From Chloroflexota bacterium (GTDB lineage Bacteria > Chloroflexota > UBA11872), in NCBI GenBank assembly GCA_028874175.1, contig JAPPLN010000067.1:20520-78657 (forward strand): a stretch of DNA of 58,138 nucleotides, written 5' to 3'. A program made the translations under genes and the position numbers. This document shows, piece after piece, positions 35,477-44,538 of this stretch. The notes beneath the pieces are model-generated. The model saw only the letters and a program-made list of their open reading frames with translations. It made no database searches and was not told where the DNA came from. Every line of letters begins with the position of its first letter. The first letter of the stretch is position 1.

Positions 35477-36667
35477 ATGATTCTGGCGGCCAGCATGTGG
35501 TTCTACGCCGCCGGTGGCGCCGCCATCAGCGTGTTTGGACCGTCGGTTGAATCGATCGTCGAGGACTTCGGCCTTACGTACAGCCAGATCAGCCTGATCA
35601 TCAGCATCATTTCCTTCGGATTCATCGCTGGATCGCTGGCTGGCGGTGCGGCGAGCGATCGGTGGGGACGTCGCGCGGTCCTGGTCCCCTCCGCGGCCGG
35701 AGCCGCGCTGTCCATGTCCTGGTTCGCGGCCAGCCCTACGTTCGGCTCGCTGCTGGCGGCCGGCTTTCTCATCGGGGCTACGTTTGGACCCGGCCTGGCG
35801 GCGGCGACGGCGCTGATCGCAGACCTGGCGCGGGAACGCAGCACCCGCGCCCTCAACCTCTTCAACACCGCGTTCGCGCTCGGCGCCATCGTGGCCCCCG
35901 CGCTCGTGGCTGTCTGCCTGGCTTCCTTCGAAAACTGGCGTGTCGCCTATCTGGTCGTGGCCGCCTGGTTCGCTACCAGTGCCCTGTTTTTTGTTCGCTT
36001 GTCCTACCCGCCCCGCGGCAACGCGGTCCCACCCCTTCGCAGCATGGTCCGCGGGCTTACCTCGCCGCTCTCCGTCCTTCTCGGACTGGTGCTGCTGCTG
36101 TACGTGGGTGTCGAAATCGCGTTCGGGGACTTTGGCGGGGCCTACATGGAACGCACCCAGGGACTGCCGCGAGTGGCCGCGGCGGCATCGGTCACCGCCT
36201 TCTGGATCGGCGTGCTGCTCGGGCGCCTGGTCGTCTACCGCCTGGCGGGCACCTGGCGTGCGTCCAGCATCGTTCGCTGGTCGCTGGTGCTTGCGCTGGG
36301 CATGTCGGGGCTGGCGGCGCTGGCGGTCTCGCCGGCCCTGGCCATCCTCGGCTTCGTCCTGACGGGAGCCACAATTGGCGGGGTCTTCCCTACGGCCCTG
36401 GGAATCGGCCTGCGCCTTCGGCCTGAAATGGCCGGCGCCCTTGCCGGGGGCCTCGCGGCCATGGCCAGCGTTGGCGGCGCGCTGCTCGCACCCATGATCG
36501 GCGCCGCGTCGGACGCCGCCGGCCCGCGAGGTGGCATGCTGCTCGCGCCGGCCTTCATCCTCATGGCCATGGTGCTGTTCGAACTCGTCCAGGCGCTGCA
36601 GCGTCGAAGGGCAGGCGATCCAGCCGGACTCGCGGCGCCGCCGGTCAAGGGATCCTCTGATGCCTGA
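35477..36667 (+). CDS. MFS transporter (second of a tandem pair)
   Basis: A 396-residue major facilitator from ATG 35477; the frame is open to 35378, but that part lies in the preceding gene. It opens MILAASMWFYAAGGAAISVFGPSVESIVEDF, has the loop motif GGAASDRWGRRAVLVPSAAG, helix 4-5 FLIGATFGPGLAAATALIADLARERSTRALN, and a second-half VFPTALGIGLRLRPEMAGALAGG. The end overlaps the start of the ROK kinase gene by eight bases, so transport and phosphorylation are likely linked. The substrate is unknown, but the coupling favours a sugar. Confidence 0.88.
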   Translation: MILAASMWFYAAGGAAISVFGPSVESIVEDFGLTYSQISLIISIISFGFIAGSLAGGAASDRWGRRAVLVPSAAGAALSMSWFAASPTFGSLLAAGFLIGATFGPGLAAATALIADLARERSTRALNLFNTAFALGAIVAPALVAVCLASFENWRVAYLVVAAWFATSALFFVRLSYPPRGNAVPPLRSMVRGLTSPLSVLLGLVLLLYVGVEIAFGDFGGAYMERTQGLPRVAAAASVTAFWIGVLLGRLVVYRLAGTWRASSIVRWSLVLALGMSGLAALAVSPALAILGFVLTGATIGGVFPTALGIGLRLRPEMAGALAGGLAAMASVGGALLAPMIGAASDAAGPRGGMLLAPAFILMAMVLFELVQALQRRRAGDPAGLAAPPVKGSSDA

Positions 36668-37628
36668 CCTGTCCAGGCCGGTCGGCGCTATCGACCTTGG
36701 CGGGACCAGCGTGCGCGCGGCCGTCGTTGACGTGAACGGCGGCATCGCGGGCTTCGTGGCCGGCGCCACTGAAGCGTCGCAGGGGCCGGACGCGGTGATC
36801 GATCGCATTGTTGCCGTGCTGCATGAATCGCTGGCCCGCGCGTCCGTCAGAACCTCGGACCTCGCAGCTGTCGGGATTGGCGCTCCCGGGCCGCTCGACT
36901 GGGCCACCGGCGTCATTCACGAGGCGCCCAATCTGCCGGGTTGGAAGGAAGTCCCGCTGGCGGCGCGAATCGGCGATGCCCTTGGCCTTCCGGCGTTCCT
37001 CGAGAACGACGCCAACGCCGCGGCGCTGGCCGAATGGCAGTACGGAGTCGGACGCGGCGCCATGAACATGCTCTACATCACGGTCAGCACGGGGGTGGGC
37101 GGCGGGCTGATCCTGGACGGGGAGCTCTGGCACGGCGCGTACGGCAGCGCCGGTGAATTCGGTCACATGACCGTCGACTTCGAAGGCCCGCTCTGCGACT
37201 GCGGCAACCGGGGCTGCATCGAGGCCATCGCCGCCGGTCCCGACATCGCGGCCTGGGTCGTGGACCAGATCGCCGTGGGCCGCTCCAGCAGCCTCAGTGG
37301 CCAAACCGACCTCTCCGGCCGCGACGTGGTGGAAGCCGCGCAACAGGGCGATGCGCTCGCTGTCAGCGCCCTGGAGCGGGCGGGACGCGCCGTCGGCTTT
37401 GGTGTCATCAACGTCGCCCACCTCGTCAACCTGGACACGGTGGTCATCGGCGGCGGCATCGCTAACGCCGGCGACCTCCTGTTCGATCCGCTCCGGTCTA
37501 CCGTCCGCGAGCATCTCCTAGAGAGCACTGCGCCCAATCTGCGGCTCGAGCCCTGGTCGCTCGGCGAAAACGTGGGTCTACTTGGAGCGGCCGCCGCTGC
37601 CCGCTCGCGCCTCGTCGGTGGTTCGTAG
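36660..37628 (+). CDS. ROK-family sugar kinase (glucokinase-like)
   Basis: A 322-residue kinase of the ROK family. It has the phosphate-binding motif AIDLGGTSVRAAVVD, then GIGAPGPLD, the sugar-binding ENDANAAALAEWQYG (the catalytic Asp is in ENDAN), TVSTGVGGGLILDG, GEFGHMTVD and the zinc-binding CDCGNRGCIE (first Cys 179). There is no N-terminal DNA-binding domain, so it is an enzyme and not a NagC-type repressor. It likely phosphorylates glucose or a related hexose. It overlaps the second MFS gene by eight bases. Its end runs 51 bases into the opposite-strand beta-propeller gene. Confidence 0.93.
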   Translation: MPDLSRPVGAIDLGGTSVRAAVVDVNGGIAGFVAGATEASQGPDAVIDRIVAVLHESLARASVRTSDLAAVGIGAPGPLDWATGVIHEAPNLPGWKEVPLAARIGDALGLPAFLENDANAAALAEWQYGVGRGAMNMLYITVSTGVGGGLILDGELWHGAYGSAGEFGHMTVDFEGPLCDCGNRGCIEAIAAGPDIAAWVVDQIAVGRSSSLSGQTDLSGRDVVEAAQQGDALAVSALERAGRAVGFGVINVAHLVNLDTVVIGGGIANAGDLLFDPLRSTVREHLLESTAPNLRLEPWSLGENVGLLGAAAAARSRLVGGS

Positions 37629-39155
37629 GGGGCTGCCCCAGGCCGGCAGGTAGTCCGACGCCGGGTTCTCCGTGATCCGCTGCAGGTCCGTCCCGTCGAC
37701 CCGAACGGTGTAAATCTCCCAGTTCGCATCCCGGTAGCTGGCAAACGCGATCTTCGCGCCGTCGGGTGAGAACACGGGGTTCCAGTCCGGGGCTGGGTTT
37801 GTTGTCAGCCGAACCTCGTTTGACCCGTCCGCGTCCGCCACGAACACGTCGAACGCTTCCCCCACCCAGCGAGCAAACGTGATGCGCCTGCCATCCGGTG
37901 AGAACGACGGGTCGCGCCCGCTGCTGATCACCGAACGCGTCCTGACAGGATCATCCAGGTCCACGGTCACGATGTCGGATCCGCTCGTAAAGATCAGCTG
38001 CGTGCCGTCTGGAGACCAGGCGGGATAGCAAAGGAATCCGGCCTGATCGCCGATCATTCGCTGTTCGGAGCCATCCGCCAGCATGGTGTAAATCTCGCTT
38101 TCGCCGGTACGCGTACTCGCGAACGCCAGCCGCTCGCCGTCGGGCGACCACCAGGCCTCCCAGTCCGTGCTCGCGGTGTTCGTGAGCTGTTGCGGATTGC
38201 CCCCGTCGCTGTCGGCCACGAAGACCTGGTAGCTCCCGCTCGCAAACGCGGAGAAGGCAATCCGCTGCCCATCCGGCGACCAGTTCGGGCGGCTGGTTAG
38301 ACCGCCCGTCTGCGTGAGCTGTGTCAACTCGGTCCCGGTTGGCGTCATGGTCCACAGGTTCCAGGCCCCGTCGCGGTTGCTTAGGAACGCCAGCAGTCCG
38401 GTCGTTCCGGCCAGGTTCGGATCGGGGATCGCCACGGTCGCCTCGGCCGGAATCATGCCGCCGTCCCGGAAGTCCAATCCGCTGTGGGAGACGACGACGT
38501 TGGGCGCGCTTACCGCCGGTTCGAAGTCAGGGCGCCACAGCCAGAACACCGCGCGCTGCGCCCGCAGCACCACAATGTCGTCTCGGTCTTCGACGACTAA
38601 GGGTAGGCCGTAGGCATCCAGCCAGCGGTCGTAACGGAACCAGCGGCGCTCGATCTCCGGATAAGGCTTCAACATCTCCAGCCGCTCCGCCAACACGTCG
38701 TCAAACGAACGTCCGTCCGCCTCCTCTGCGTCCGGCGGAAATGGAACGCCGCGTGCGGTTCTCAGCCACGGGTCCCGGCCGGCCCTGCTGAGCGCGTCGT
38801 AGACGTTCACAAACGTCACCCCGTCGGCCACCGTCCATTGCAGTACCGCCTTCTGAAATGCCTGGAACGTCAACGGACCCGCCGACCAGCGGTTGGAAAT
38901 CGGGTATCCCAGCCGTGCAACGCCGCCGGCCGACTGGAAAAACGTCCAGTACGGGACGTCCCCGGCATCCGTCACTTCGAAACCGAGACCGTCGCCCGGT
39001 CCGGCCTGCGAATAGAACCAGCCATGAGCAGTAGCCCAATCCGCCGGCGATTCCGCCTGCGCGAGCCGGGCTGGAGCAAGAAATACTCCGGCCAGGAGCA
39101 CCAGCGCCAGCACCGTGCCCCGAAAGATGCGCTGGCGCCGGGTGCTAGAGGGCAT
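37578..39155 (-). CDS. secreted TolB-like PD40 beta-propeller protein
   Basis: A 525-residue exported protein from ATG 39155 (GAGG seven bases upstream). The signal peptide is RRQRIFRGTVLALVLLAGVFLAPARLAQA. The next ~180 residues hold a module with WFYSQAGPGDGLGFEV, FFQSAGGVARLGYPIS and QAFQKAVLQW, a pattern I associate with Chloroflexota surface proteins. From ~260 on come six PD40 repeats with Trp-Ser-Pro-Asp-Gly motifs such as NWSPDGQRIAFSAF and SFSPDGRRITFAR. TolB in Gram-negatives binds Pal; here it is probably a surface binding protein. Its 3' end overlaps the ROK gene by 51 bases on the other strand. Confidence 0.85.
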   Translation of the reverse strand: MPSSTRRQRIFRGTVLALVLLAGVFLAPARLAQAESPADWATAHGWFYSQAGPGDGLGFEVTDAGDVPYWTFFQSAGGVARLGYPISNRWSAGPLTFQAFQKAVLQWTVADGVTFVNVYDALSRAGRDPWLRTARGVPFPPDAEEADGRSFDDVLAERLEMLKPYPEIERRWFRYDRWLDAYGLPLVVEDRDDIVVLRAQRAVFWLWRPDFEPAVSAPNVVVSHSGLDFRDGGMIPAEATVAIPDPNLAGTTGLLAFLSNRDGAWNLWTMTPTGTELTQLTQTGGLTSRPNWSPDGQRIAFSAFASGSYQVFVADSDGGNPQQLTNTASTDWEAWWSPDGERLAFASTRTGESEIYTMLADGSEQRMIGDQAGFLCYPAWSPDGTQLIFTSGSDIVTVDLDDPVRTRSVISSGRDPSFSPDGRRITFARWVGEAFDVFVADADGSNEVRLTTNPAPDWNPVFSPDGAKIAFASYRDANWEIYTVRVDGTDLQRITENPASDYLPAWGSPLRTTDEARAGSGGRSK

Positions 39156-39295
39156 GGGGCGACCTCGACCGTAAAGGTGGCGGCGGGCACTGTAGCCCAC
39201 GCTTGCGGATTCGAATGTAGTACGACTTCGCTTTCATGTAAGAATTGGCCCCGCATCCTCGCGGGCGAGTCAGCATCCCCAGGTAGGTAGCCTCA

Positions 39296-40138
39296 ATGGC
39301 CGAATATGTAAATCCAAACACCCTCGTCGACACCGACTGGGTCGCTGCCCATGGCGGCGACGATGACGTCCGCCTGGTCGAGGTGGACGTCGACACGTCC
39401 TCGTACGACTCCGGGCACATTCCCGGCGCCGTGGGTTGGAACTGGGAAACCCAGCTTTCCGACGGTATTCGGCGTGACATCGCTTCGCCCGAACAGTGGA
39501 AAGAGCTGCTCGAAAGCTCCGGCATCGCCGCCGACACCCACGTCATCCTCTACGGCGACAACAACAACTGGTTCGCGGCCTTCGCCTACTGGCAGTTCAA
39601 GATGGGTGGCCATGACCGCGTGAGCCTTATGAACGGCGGCCGGCTCAAGTGGGAGCAGGAAGGCCGTGAGCTGACCACCGACGAGACCGTCGTCGAGTCC
39701 ACCACCTACGAGGCGGGCGAGGCCGACCCGTCCTTGCGTGTCCTGCAGCCTGATGTCCGCGCCGCGCTTGGCGACGGCTCCACCGTGCTGGTGGACGTGC
39801 GTTCGCCCGCCGAGTTCACCGGCGAGATCTTGGCTCCCCCGGGCCTTCAGGAACTGTCACAGCGCGGCGGCCACATCCCTGGCGCCGACAACGTTCCCTG
39901 GCTGACAGCCGTCAACGAAGCCGACGGCACATTCAAGTCCGCCGACGAGCTGCTTGAGATCTATGGTCCGCTCGGCGCTACCGGCGACGCGCCCGTTATC
40001 ACCTACTGCCGGATCGGCGAGCGCTCGGCCCACACCTGGTTCGCGCTGCACGAGCTGCTGGGCGTCGGCAACGTCCGCAACTACGACGGCTCCTGGACCG
40101 AGTGGGGCTCGATGATCGGACAGCCGATCGAGCGCTAA
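39296..40138 (+). CDS. two-domain rhodanese-type sulfurtransferase
   Basis: A 280-residue thiosulfate or 3-mercaptopyruvate sulfurtransferase. The N-terminal rhodanese domain is inactive in form (HVILYGDNNNWFAAFAYWQ, without Cys) and carries the linker MNGGRLKWEQEGRELT. The C-terminal domain has VDVRSPAEFTGEI, GHIPGADNVPWLTAV and the active loop YCRIGERSAHTWF with Cys238. There is no signal peptide. The ATG follows AGGTAGG by about eight bases. It moves sulfane sulfur to cyanide or other thiols. It is a single gene between divergent and convergent neighbours. Confidence 0.95.
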   Translation: MAEYVNPNTLVDTDWVAAHGGDDDVRLVEVDVDTSSYDSGHIPGAVGWNWETQLSDGIRRDIASPEQWKELLESSGIAADTHVILYGDNNNWFAAFAYWQFKMGGHDRVSLMNGGRLKWEQEGRELTTDETVVESTTYEAGEADPSLRVLQPDVRAALGDGSTVLVDVRSPAEFTGEILAPPGLQELSQRGGHIPGADNVPWLTAVNEADGTFKSADELLEIYGPLGATGDAPVITYCRIGERSAHTWFALHELLGVGNVRNYDGSWTEWGSMIGQPIER

Positions 40139-40162
40139 CCCGCGGGCTGCGGCCGTGATCGC

Positions 40163-41764
40163 CTAGGCGTCAAGCGAGACGTGCGCCAGGTCGATCGCGC
40201 CGCTCACCGGGTCGATTCCGAATCCGGCCACCTCAGGCTTGAGCAGAAAAGCCGAGGCGTGGCGGCCTACAGCAATCGCCGGGGTCTCGGCTTCGAGCAG
40301 GGCGTCGGCGGCCGCGTAGGCCGCCCGCTGAGCTTTGTCGTCTGTCGTTGTTGCTGCGGTGGCTAGGTGCCGGTCGAACTCGGTGCTGCTCCAGCCCGTG
40401 CGGAAGAAGTCCGCATCCGAACGCCACAGGTCATCCAGCCAGTTGGACGGATGGCGGTATTCAGAGGTCCAGCCGGCTCTGTAGGCATCGAAATCTCCGG
40501 GCGCGTTTGAGAAGTCCAGGAAGTCGCGCCACTCGCGCACGTCGGGCTGGACCGCCACGCCCAGCGTGTCGCCCCATACCCTGGCCAGCTCGGCGGCCAA
40601 CCGGTCCCATTGGTCGGTGCGGTGGTACGTGAAGCGCAGGGGTGGGAGTCCTTCGCCGTTGGGAAACCCGGCACTCGCCAGCAAGGCCCGCGCCTCGTCG
40701 ACGTTGGGCGCGCCGCCCGGCTCGGCCGCCAGGACGCTTTCGGGCGTCAGCCGCTGCGCTGGCAGTGTGGGCCGGTCGAACACCGCCGCGGTCAACGCCT
40801 CCCGGTCGAGCGCCAGCGATAACGCCCGCCGAACGGCCACCTTGTCCCAGGGCGCCTTGCGCGTGTTGAAGACGATGAACCATGTGCCCGCACGCTCGAA
40901 CAGCCGCACCTGCGGTCGCAGGTCCGAATTGGCCATCGCCGATCTGTAGTCCGCCCCGCTTACGCTGGCGGCGTGCACCGGACTGGCATGAAAGTCCTGC
41001 AGCCGCGAGTCGGCAGACCGGGGGAATCGAATCACTACGTCGCTAAACACCGGCGGCGTTGCACCGCCGTAGTGCGGATTTTGATGCAGCGCCATGCCCA
41101 GGCCGCGGTCCCACTGCGCCAGCTTGTACGGCCCGTTGCTGCGAATTCGGATCGGATCGGTCCACGATGCACCGGTGCCTTCGATCTCCGCTCGCGGCAG
41201 CGGCACAAATGTCGATGTCGCCACCCGCGCCAGGAATCCGGGCGTTGGGTTTCTGAGATGCACCCGCAAAGTCGACGTGTCCGGCGCGCGGATCTCCGGC
41301 TCGTCACGATTGCGGCCGCCGCCGGCATAGCTCTCCGCTCCCCTGATCGGGAACAGGAGGTAGTTGAACGTGGCGCCCAGTTCCGGCGCCAGGTTGCGCC
41401 GCCACGACCAGACGAAGTCGTCTGACGAGACGGCCTCGCCTGACGTCCATCGGCCGCTCCCCGAAAGATTGAACTGGTAGGCGTGCCCGGCGTCCGTGAT
41501 CTGCCACGATTCGGCGGCGGCCGGCAGTGCCACTCCACCTTCGCCGACGCGTACGAGCGGCTCGAACAGAGCCTCGGCGACGGTTGCCTCTTGCGGCTGC
41601 GCGACCAGCGCCGGGTCGATGGTGGCCGGCTCGTCCAGGAGCAGCTCGAGCCGGCGGCCGTTGGCGTCGCTGTCCGAGTCCAGCGGTCCCTCGCACGCCG
41701 CCAGGGCCGCCAGGGCAACGCCGCCACCGGCCAGGCCCACGAACCGTCGACGGTTCAGCGGCAT
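40163..41764 (-). CDS. family-5 solute-binding protein, Tat-type lipoprotein
   Basis: A 533-residue extracytoplasmic binding protein of the OppA/DppA group. The N-terminus combines a twin-arginine-like RRRF (5-8), a hydrophobic core and a lipobox ALAAC (Cys24), so it is likely a lipid-anchored protein. The ligand-binding body has DEPATIDPALVAQPQEATVAEALFEPLVR, SDDFVWSWRRNLAP, the NGPYKLAQWDRG segment and AVRRALSLALDREAL, all typical of peptide/nickel-binding members. Five bases separate it from the second binding-protein gene upstream. No permease or ATPase is near, so it may serve a remote transporter. Confidence 0.9.
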   Translation of the reverse strand: MPLNRRRFVGLAGGGVALAALAACEGPLDSDSDANGRRLELLLDEPATIDPALVAQPQEATVAEALFEPLVRVGEGGVALPAAAESWQITDAGHAYQFNLSGSGRWTSGEAVSSDDFVWSWRRNLAPELGATFNYLLFPIRGAESYAGGGRNRDEPEIRAPDTSTLRVHLRNPTPGFLARVATSTFVPLPRAEIEGTGASWTDPIRIRSNGPYKLAQWDRGLGMALHQNPHYGGATPPVFSDVVIRFPRSADSRLQDFHASPVHAASVSGADYRSAMANSDLRPQVRLFERAGTWFIVFNTRKAPWDKVAVRRALSLALDREALTAAVFDRPTLPAQRLTPESVLAAEPGGAPNVDEARALLASAGFPNGEGLPPLRFTYHRTDQWDRLAAELARVWGDTLGVAVQPDVREWRDFLDFSNAPGDFDAYRAGWTSEYRHPSNWLDDLWRSDADFFRTGWSSTEFDRHLATAATTTDDKAQRAAYAAADALLEAETPAIAVGRHASAFLLKPEVAGFGIDPVSGAIDLAHVSLDA

Positions 41765-41768
41765 GGGC

Positions 41769-43382
41769 TCAACTGGCGATCGTCAGCTCGGTGAGCCACT
41801 CTCGCGTCATCGGGCGGCCGGCATAACCTTCCACCCCGGGCTGCACGAGCTCGTGCGATACAAAGAACAGCAGCGGAATGAGCACCCCCTGCTCGATGAC
41901 TCGGGTTTCGATCTCTCCGTAGTACGCCATGCGCTCAGCGTTTGTAGCAGCCACGCGGGCCTTCTGTATGAGGTTATCGACGACAGCGTCCGACAGGCGC
42001 CACGAGTTGTCCGGTCGGTCGGACCCGAACAGCTCGTCGGTGAAGTTGGAGGCGTCGGGAAAATCGGCTGACCACCCGAGGAAAAATGCCTGGATGTCGT
42101 GATCCGGTTCGTCCAACGTCGTGACCAGATCGTCGAAGGAGCGCACCTCGATCAGGACGTTCACACCCAGTTCGGTACGCCACGGATCGACGATGACCTC
42201 CACGAATGGATTTCCGGACAGGCCGGCGCCCGATGCCACCACGGTAATGGGCGGCAGGTTGTGGGCGCCGCCGTAGCTCGACTTCTCGAGTTCGGCCTTC
42301 GCCGCCTCCAGGTCAAATGCGAGGCCTTCGAAGCCCGGACGGTGACCTGGCAAGCCCGGCGGGATGACGCCCCTTGCTTCCCGTTGCGTTCCGGCCAGTA
42401 CGACCTCGTTAATGAACGGCCGGTCGGTGGCCAGGGCCAGGGCCCGGCGCACGTGCACGTCGTCGAGGGGCGCCAGCGTGGTGTTGAAGCCAAGGTATTG
42501 GAAGGCCAGGTCGGGCGTACTTAGCAAGTGGCCGCTGCGCGGTTCGTTCGGGTCGCGAAACCGGTCGAGATTGGCCGCTCCAATGGAGACCAGGTCGAGC
42601 TCGTCGCTCTCGTACAGCAACAAGCCCTCGCCGACGTCGAGCTGATGGAACTCAACGATGGCCGGTCCACCTGGCCGCCAGGGAGCCGTATCCGCCCGGC
42701 CCAGCGTGATGAGCTCTTCCGGGCGCCAGTCGAGGAGTTGGTACGGACCCGATCCGTTCGGCGAGCGCCACCACTCGCCGGTCGCCGTGACGTTGCGTTG
42801 GTCCACGACAAGCGTCGGGCCGGCACTCAGCTTGCTCGGGAAGAATGACAACGGTGCGGTCAACGTGACCTCAAGCGTCCGCGTGCCGCGAACCCGCAGC
42901 CCCGAGACCGAGTCAGCCTCACCAGCCGCATACGCCGACGCGCCCTCGATGTCTTCCAGGAACACTGGTCCGGACAGCGAACCGGTATCGGGGTCCAGGG
43001 CGCGGCGCCACGACCATGCGACGTCCTTTGCGGTCAACGGCGTTCCATCGTGAAAGCTGGCCTGCCGGCGAATGGTGAAGGTGTACGTCAGGCCGTTGGC
43101 GCTGAGGGTCCAGCCCGACGCCAGGTCGGGTTCGACCGACAAGTCGGACGCAATGCGCGTGAGGCCGGCGAAAATTTCCTGCACGTACTCGGCCGAGCCG
43201 GTGTCGCGCACGTGAACCGGATCGAGAGTCAGCGGCTCGTTGGCCGGGAGCCGCAGGGTGCCCGACGCCGGACGCGACACCGGCCCCGCATCGCCGCCGC
43301 CGAAAACCGTGAACCCGAGCGCAAGCGCCGCGGCCAGAACCAGCCCGCGGCCCGCGCGTCTCCACTTAGAGGCCCTAGGCAC
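41769..43382 (-). CDS. family-5 solute-binding protein without lipobox
   Basis: A 537-residue OppA/DppA-type binding protein. Motifs include LPANEPLTLDPVHVRDTGSAEYVQEIFAGL, LTYTFTIRRQASFHDGTPLTAKDVAWSWRR, NGSGPYQLLDW and VHVRRALALATDRPFINE. The N-terminal hydrophobic segment (about 12-28, LVLAAALALGFTVFGGG) has no lipobox Cys, so the protein is either secreted or held by this uncleaved helix, unlike its neighbour. It starts eight bases inside the NUDIX gene. It is clearly related to the next gene and probably a duplicate. The ligand is unknown. Confidence 0.9.
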   Translation of the reverse strand: MPRASKWRRAGRGLVLAAALALGFTVFGGGDAGPVSRPASGTLRLPANEPLTLDPVHVRDTGSAEYVQEIFAGLTRIASDLSVEPDLASGWTLSANGLTYTFTIRRQASFHDGTPLTAKDVAWSWRRALDPDTGSLSGPVFLEDIEGASAYAAGEADSVSGLRVRGTRTLEVTLTAPLSFFPSKLSAGPTLVVDQRNVTATGEWWRSPNGSGPYQLLDWRPEELITLGRADTAPWRPGGPAIVEFHQLDVGEGLLLYESDELDLVSIGAANLDRFRDPNEPRSGHLLSTPDLAFQYLGFNTTLAPLDDVHVRRALALATDRPFINEVVLAGTQREARGVIPPGLPGHRPGFEGLAFDLEAAKAELEKSSYGGAHNLPPITVVASGAGLSGNPFVEVIVDPWRTELGVNVLIEVRSFDDLVTTLDEPDHDIQAFFLGWSADFPDASNFTDELFGSDRPDNSWRLSDAVVDNLIQKARVAATNAERMAYYGEIETRVIEQGVLIPLLFFVSHELVQPGVEGYAGRPMTREWLTELTIAS

Positions 43383-43860
43383 CCACGTTCTCTGGGTTCT
43401 GACGGCTCAGCAGGTCTTCGGCCCGAAGCATGATCGTGCGCTCATTGACGTGATGCAGCATGCGCACCGCGTCCTGCATCGCGACCCAGCGCGCTTCCAC
43501 GTGCTCAGCCGGGTCGGGACGAATGCTGCCACCGGTGGACCGCAGCAGGTACTGATGCACGACTTTCGGTACAAACCCCGTCCACAGGTCGGGACGGACT
43601 TCGTAACGAATCTCGCCCAGGTCGTCCACTACTTCGCCCACGATGCCGGTTTCCTCCAGGACTTCACGCACCGCCGCGTCCTTGGGCGCTTCGCCCGGCT
43701 CGACGGCGCCTTTGGGCAGGACCCAGGCTCCGCGCTGGGTCTGGACCACGGCCACCTGAATCTGGCCATTCTTCTGGCGGAAGATCACGCCGCCTGACGA
43801 TTCGAGGAAGGGTTCTTCACTGCCGGCGGCTACTGCGGGCTGGTCGGTGGCTTCTGCCAT
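43375..43860 (-). CDS. NUDIX hydrolase
   Basis: A 161-residue hydrolase with a complete Nudix box, GAVEPGEAPKDAAVREVLEETGI, which fits the G-x5-E-x7-REUxEExGU rule. The preceding strands SSGGVIFRQKNGQIQVAVVQTQRGAWVLPKG resemble Ap4A or nucleoside-diphosphate-linked hydrolases. The C-terminal HVEARWVAMQDAVRML helix is also usual for Ap4A-type enzymes. It lies nine bases after dcd, so a nucleotide-cleaning role is reasonable, but the substrate is not determined. Confidence 0.93.
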   Translation of the reverse strand: MAEATDQPAVAAGSEEPFLESSGGVIFRQKNGQIQVAVVQTQRGAWVLPKGAVEPGEAPKDAAVREVLEETGIVGEVVDDLGEIRYEVRPDLWTGFVPKVVHQYLLRSTGGSIRPDPAEHVEARWVAMQDAVRMLHHVNERTIMLRAEDLLSRQNPENVGA

Positions 43861-43869
43861 TGGTTACTC

Positions 43870-44454
43870 CTATGCCGTGTGGACGTCGCGACGGGCGAAT
43901 CCAAGGTGCGATCGGCTGGGGGTCGATCCCCGCTGGTCCTGATACTTGCTGTCCAAACCCGGCGAGCCGTACGGACGTTCCGCCGGGCTCGTGAGTTGCA
44001 TCACCGAAAGCTGGCTGACCCGCATGCCGGGCCACAGCAGGATGGGCAGGTTTGCGTGATTCGACAACTCCAGCGTCAGGCTGCCGCGAAAGCCAGGGTC
44101 CACATAACCCGCGGTGCTGTGCACCATCAATCCTAGCCGCCCGAGCGAACTCTTGCCCTCGATGCGGCCCACGAGGTCGTCCGACATCTGGATAGTTTCC
44201 ACCGTGCCGCCCAGCACGAATTCGCCGGGGTGGAGGACGAAACTGGCGCCCTCGTCGACCTCGACGGTCTTGGTCAGGTCCGGTTGGTTCAACCTGGGAT
44301 CGATGTGCGTCTCGGTCTGATTCACAAAGACCTGGAACACAGGCCCAAGCCGCAGGTCAATGCTCGATGGCTGAATCGCGGTTTCGTCGAGCGGGGTGAC
44401 GTTTAGACGGCCTGACGCGATCGCCTCGCGTAGAGCCCGATCGCTCAGGACCAC
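43870..44454 (-). CDS. dcd: dCTP deaminase
   Basis: Dcd deaminates dCTP to dUTP, or to dUMP in bifunctional forms. The 194-residue product starts MVLSDRALREAIASGRLNVTPL, has IQPSSIDLRLGPVFQVF, the FVLHPGEFVLGGTVETI strand, the active-site EGKSSLGRLGLMVHSTAGYVDPGFRGSLTLEL with its Glu and the SSxGR phosphate loop, and the C-terminal YGSPGLDSKYQDQRGST that closes over the nucleotide. It is the first gene of the minus-strand run, divergent from glpK. The tail residues alone do not settle whether it is bifunctional. Confidence 0.95.
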   Translation of the reverse strand: MVLSDRALREAIASGRLNVTPLDETAIQPSSIDLRLGPVFQVFVNQTETHIDPRLNQPDLTKTVEVDEGASFVLHPGEFVLGGTVETIQMSDDLVGRIEGKSSLGRLGLMVHSTAGYVDPGFRGSLTLELSNHANLPILLWPGMRVSQLSVMQLTSPAERPYGSPGLDSKYQDQRGSTPSRSHLGFARRDVHTA

Positions 44455-44538
44455 TCGCCCCCCTTTTCGCGGCCCTTTGGGCGCGCGGCGCCGATGCTAC
44501 CGTACGCCTGCCCCGGGAGGCTTACGGGTTGGTCCTCC

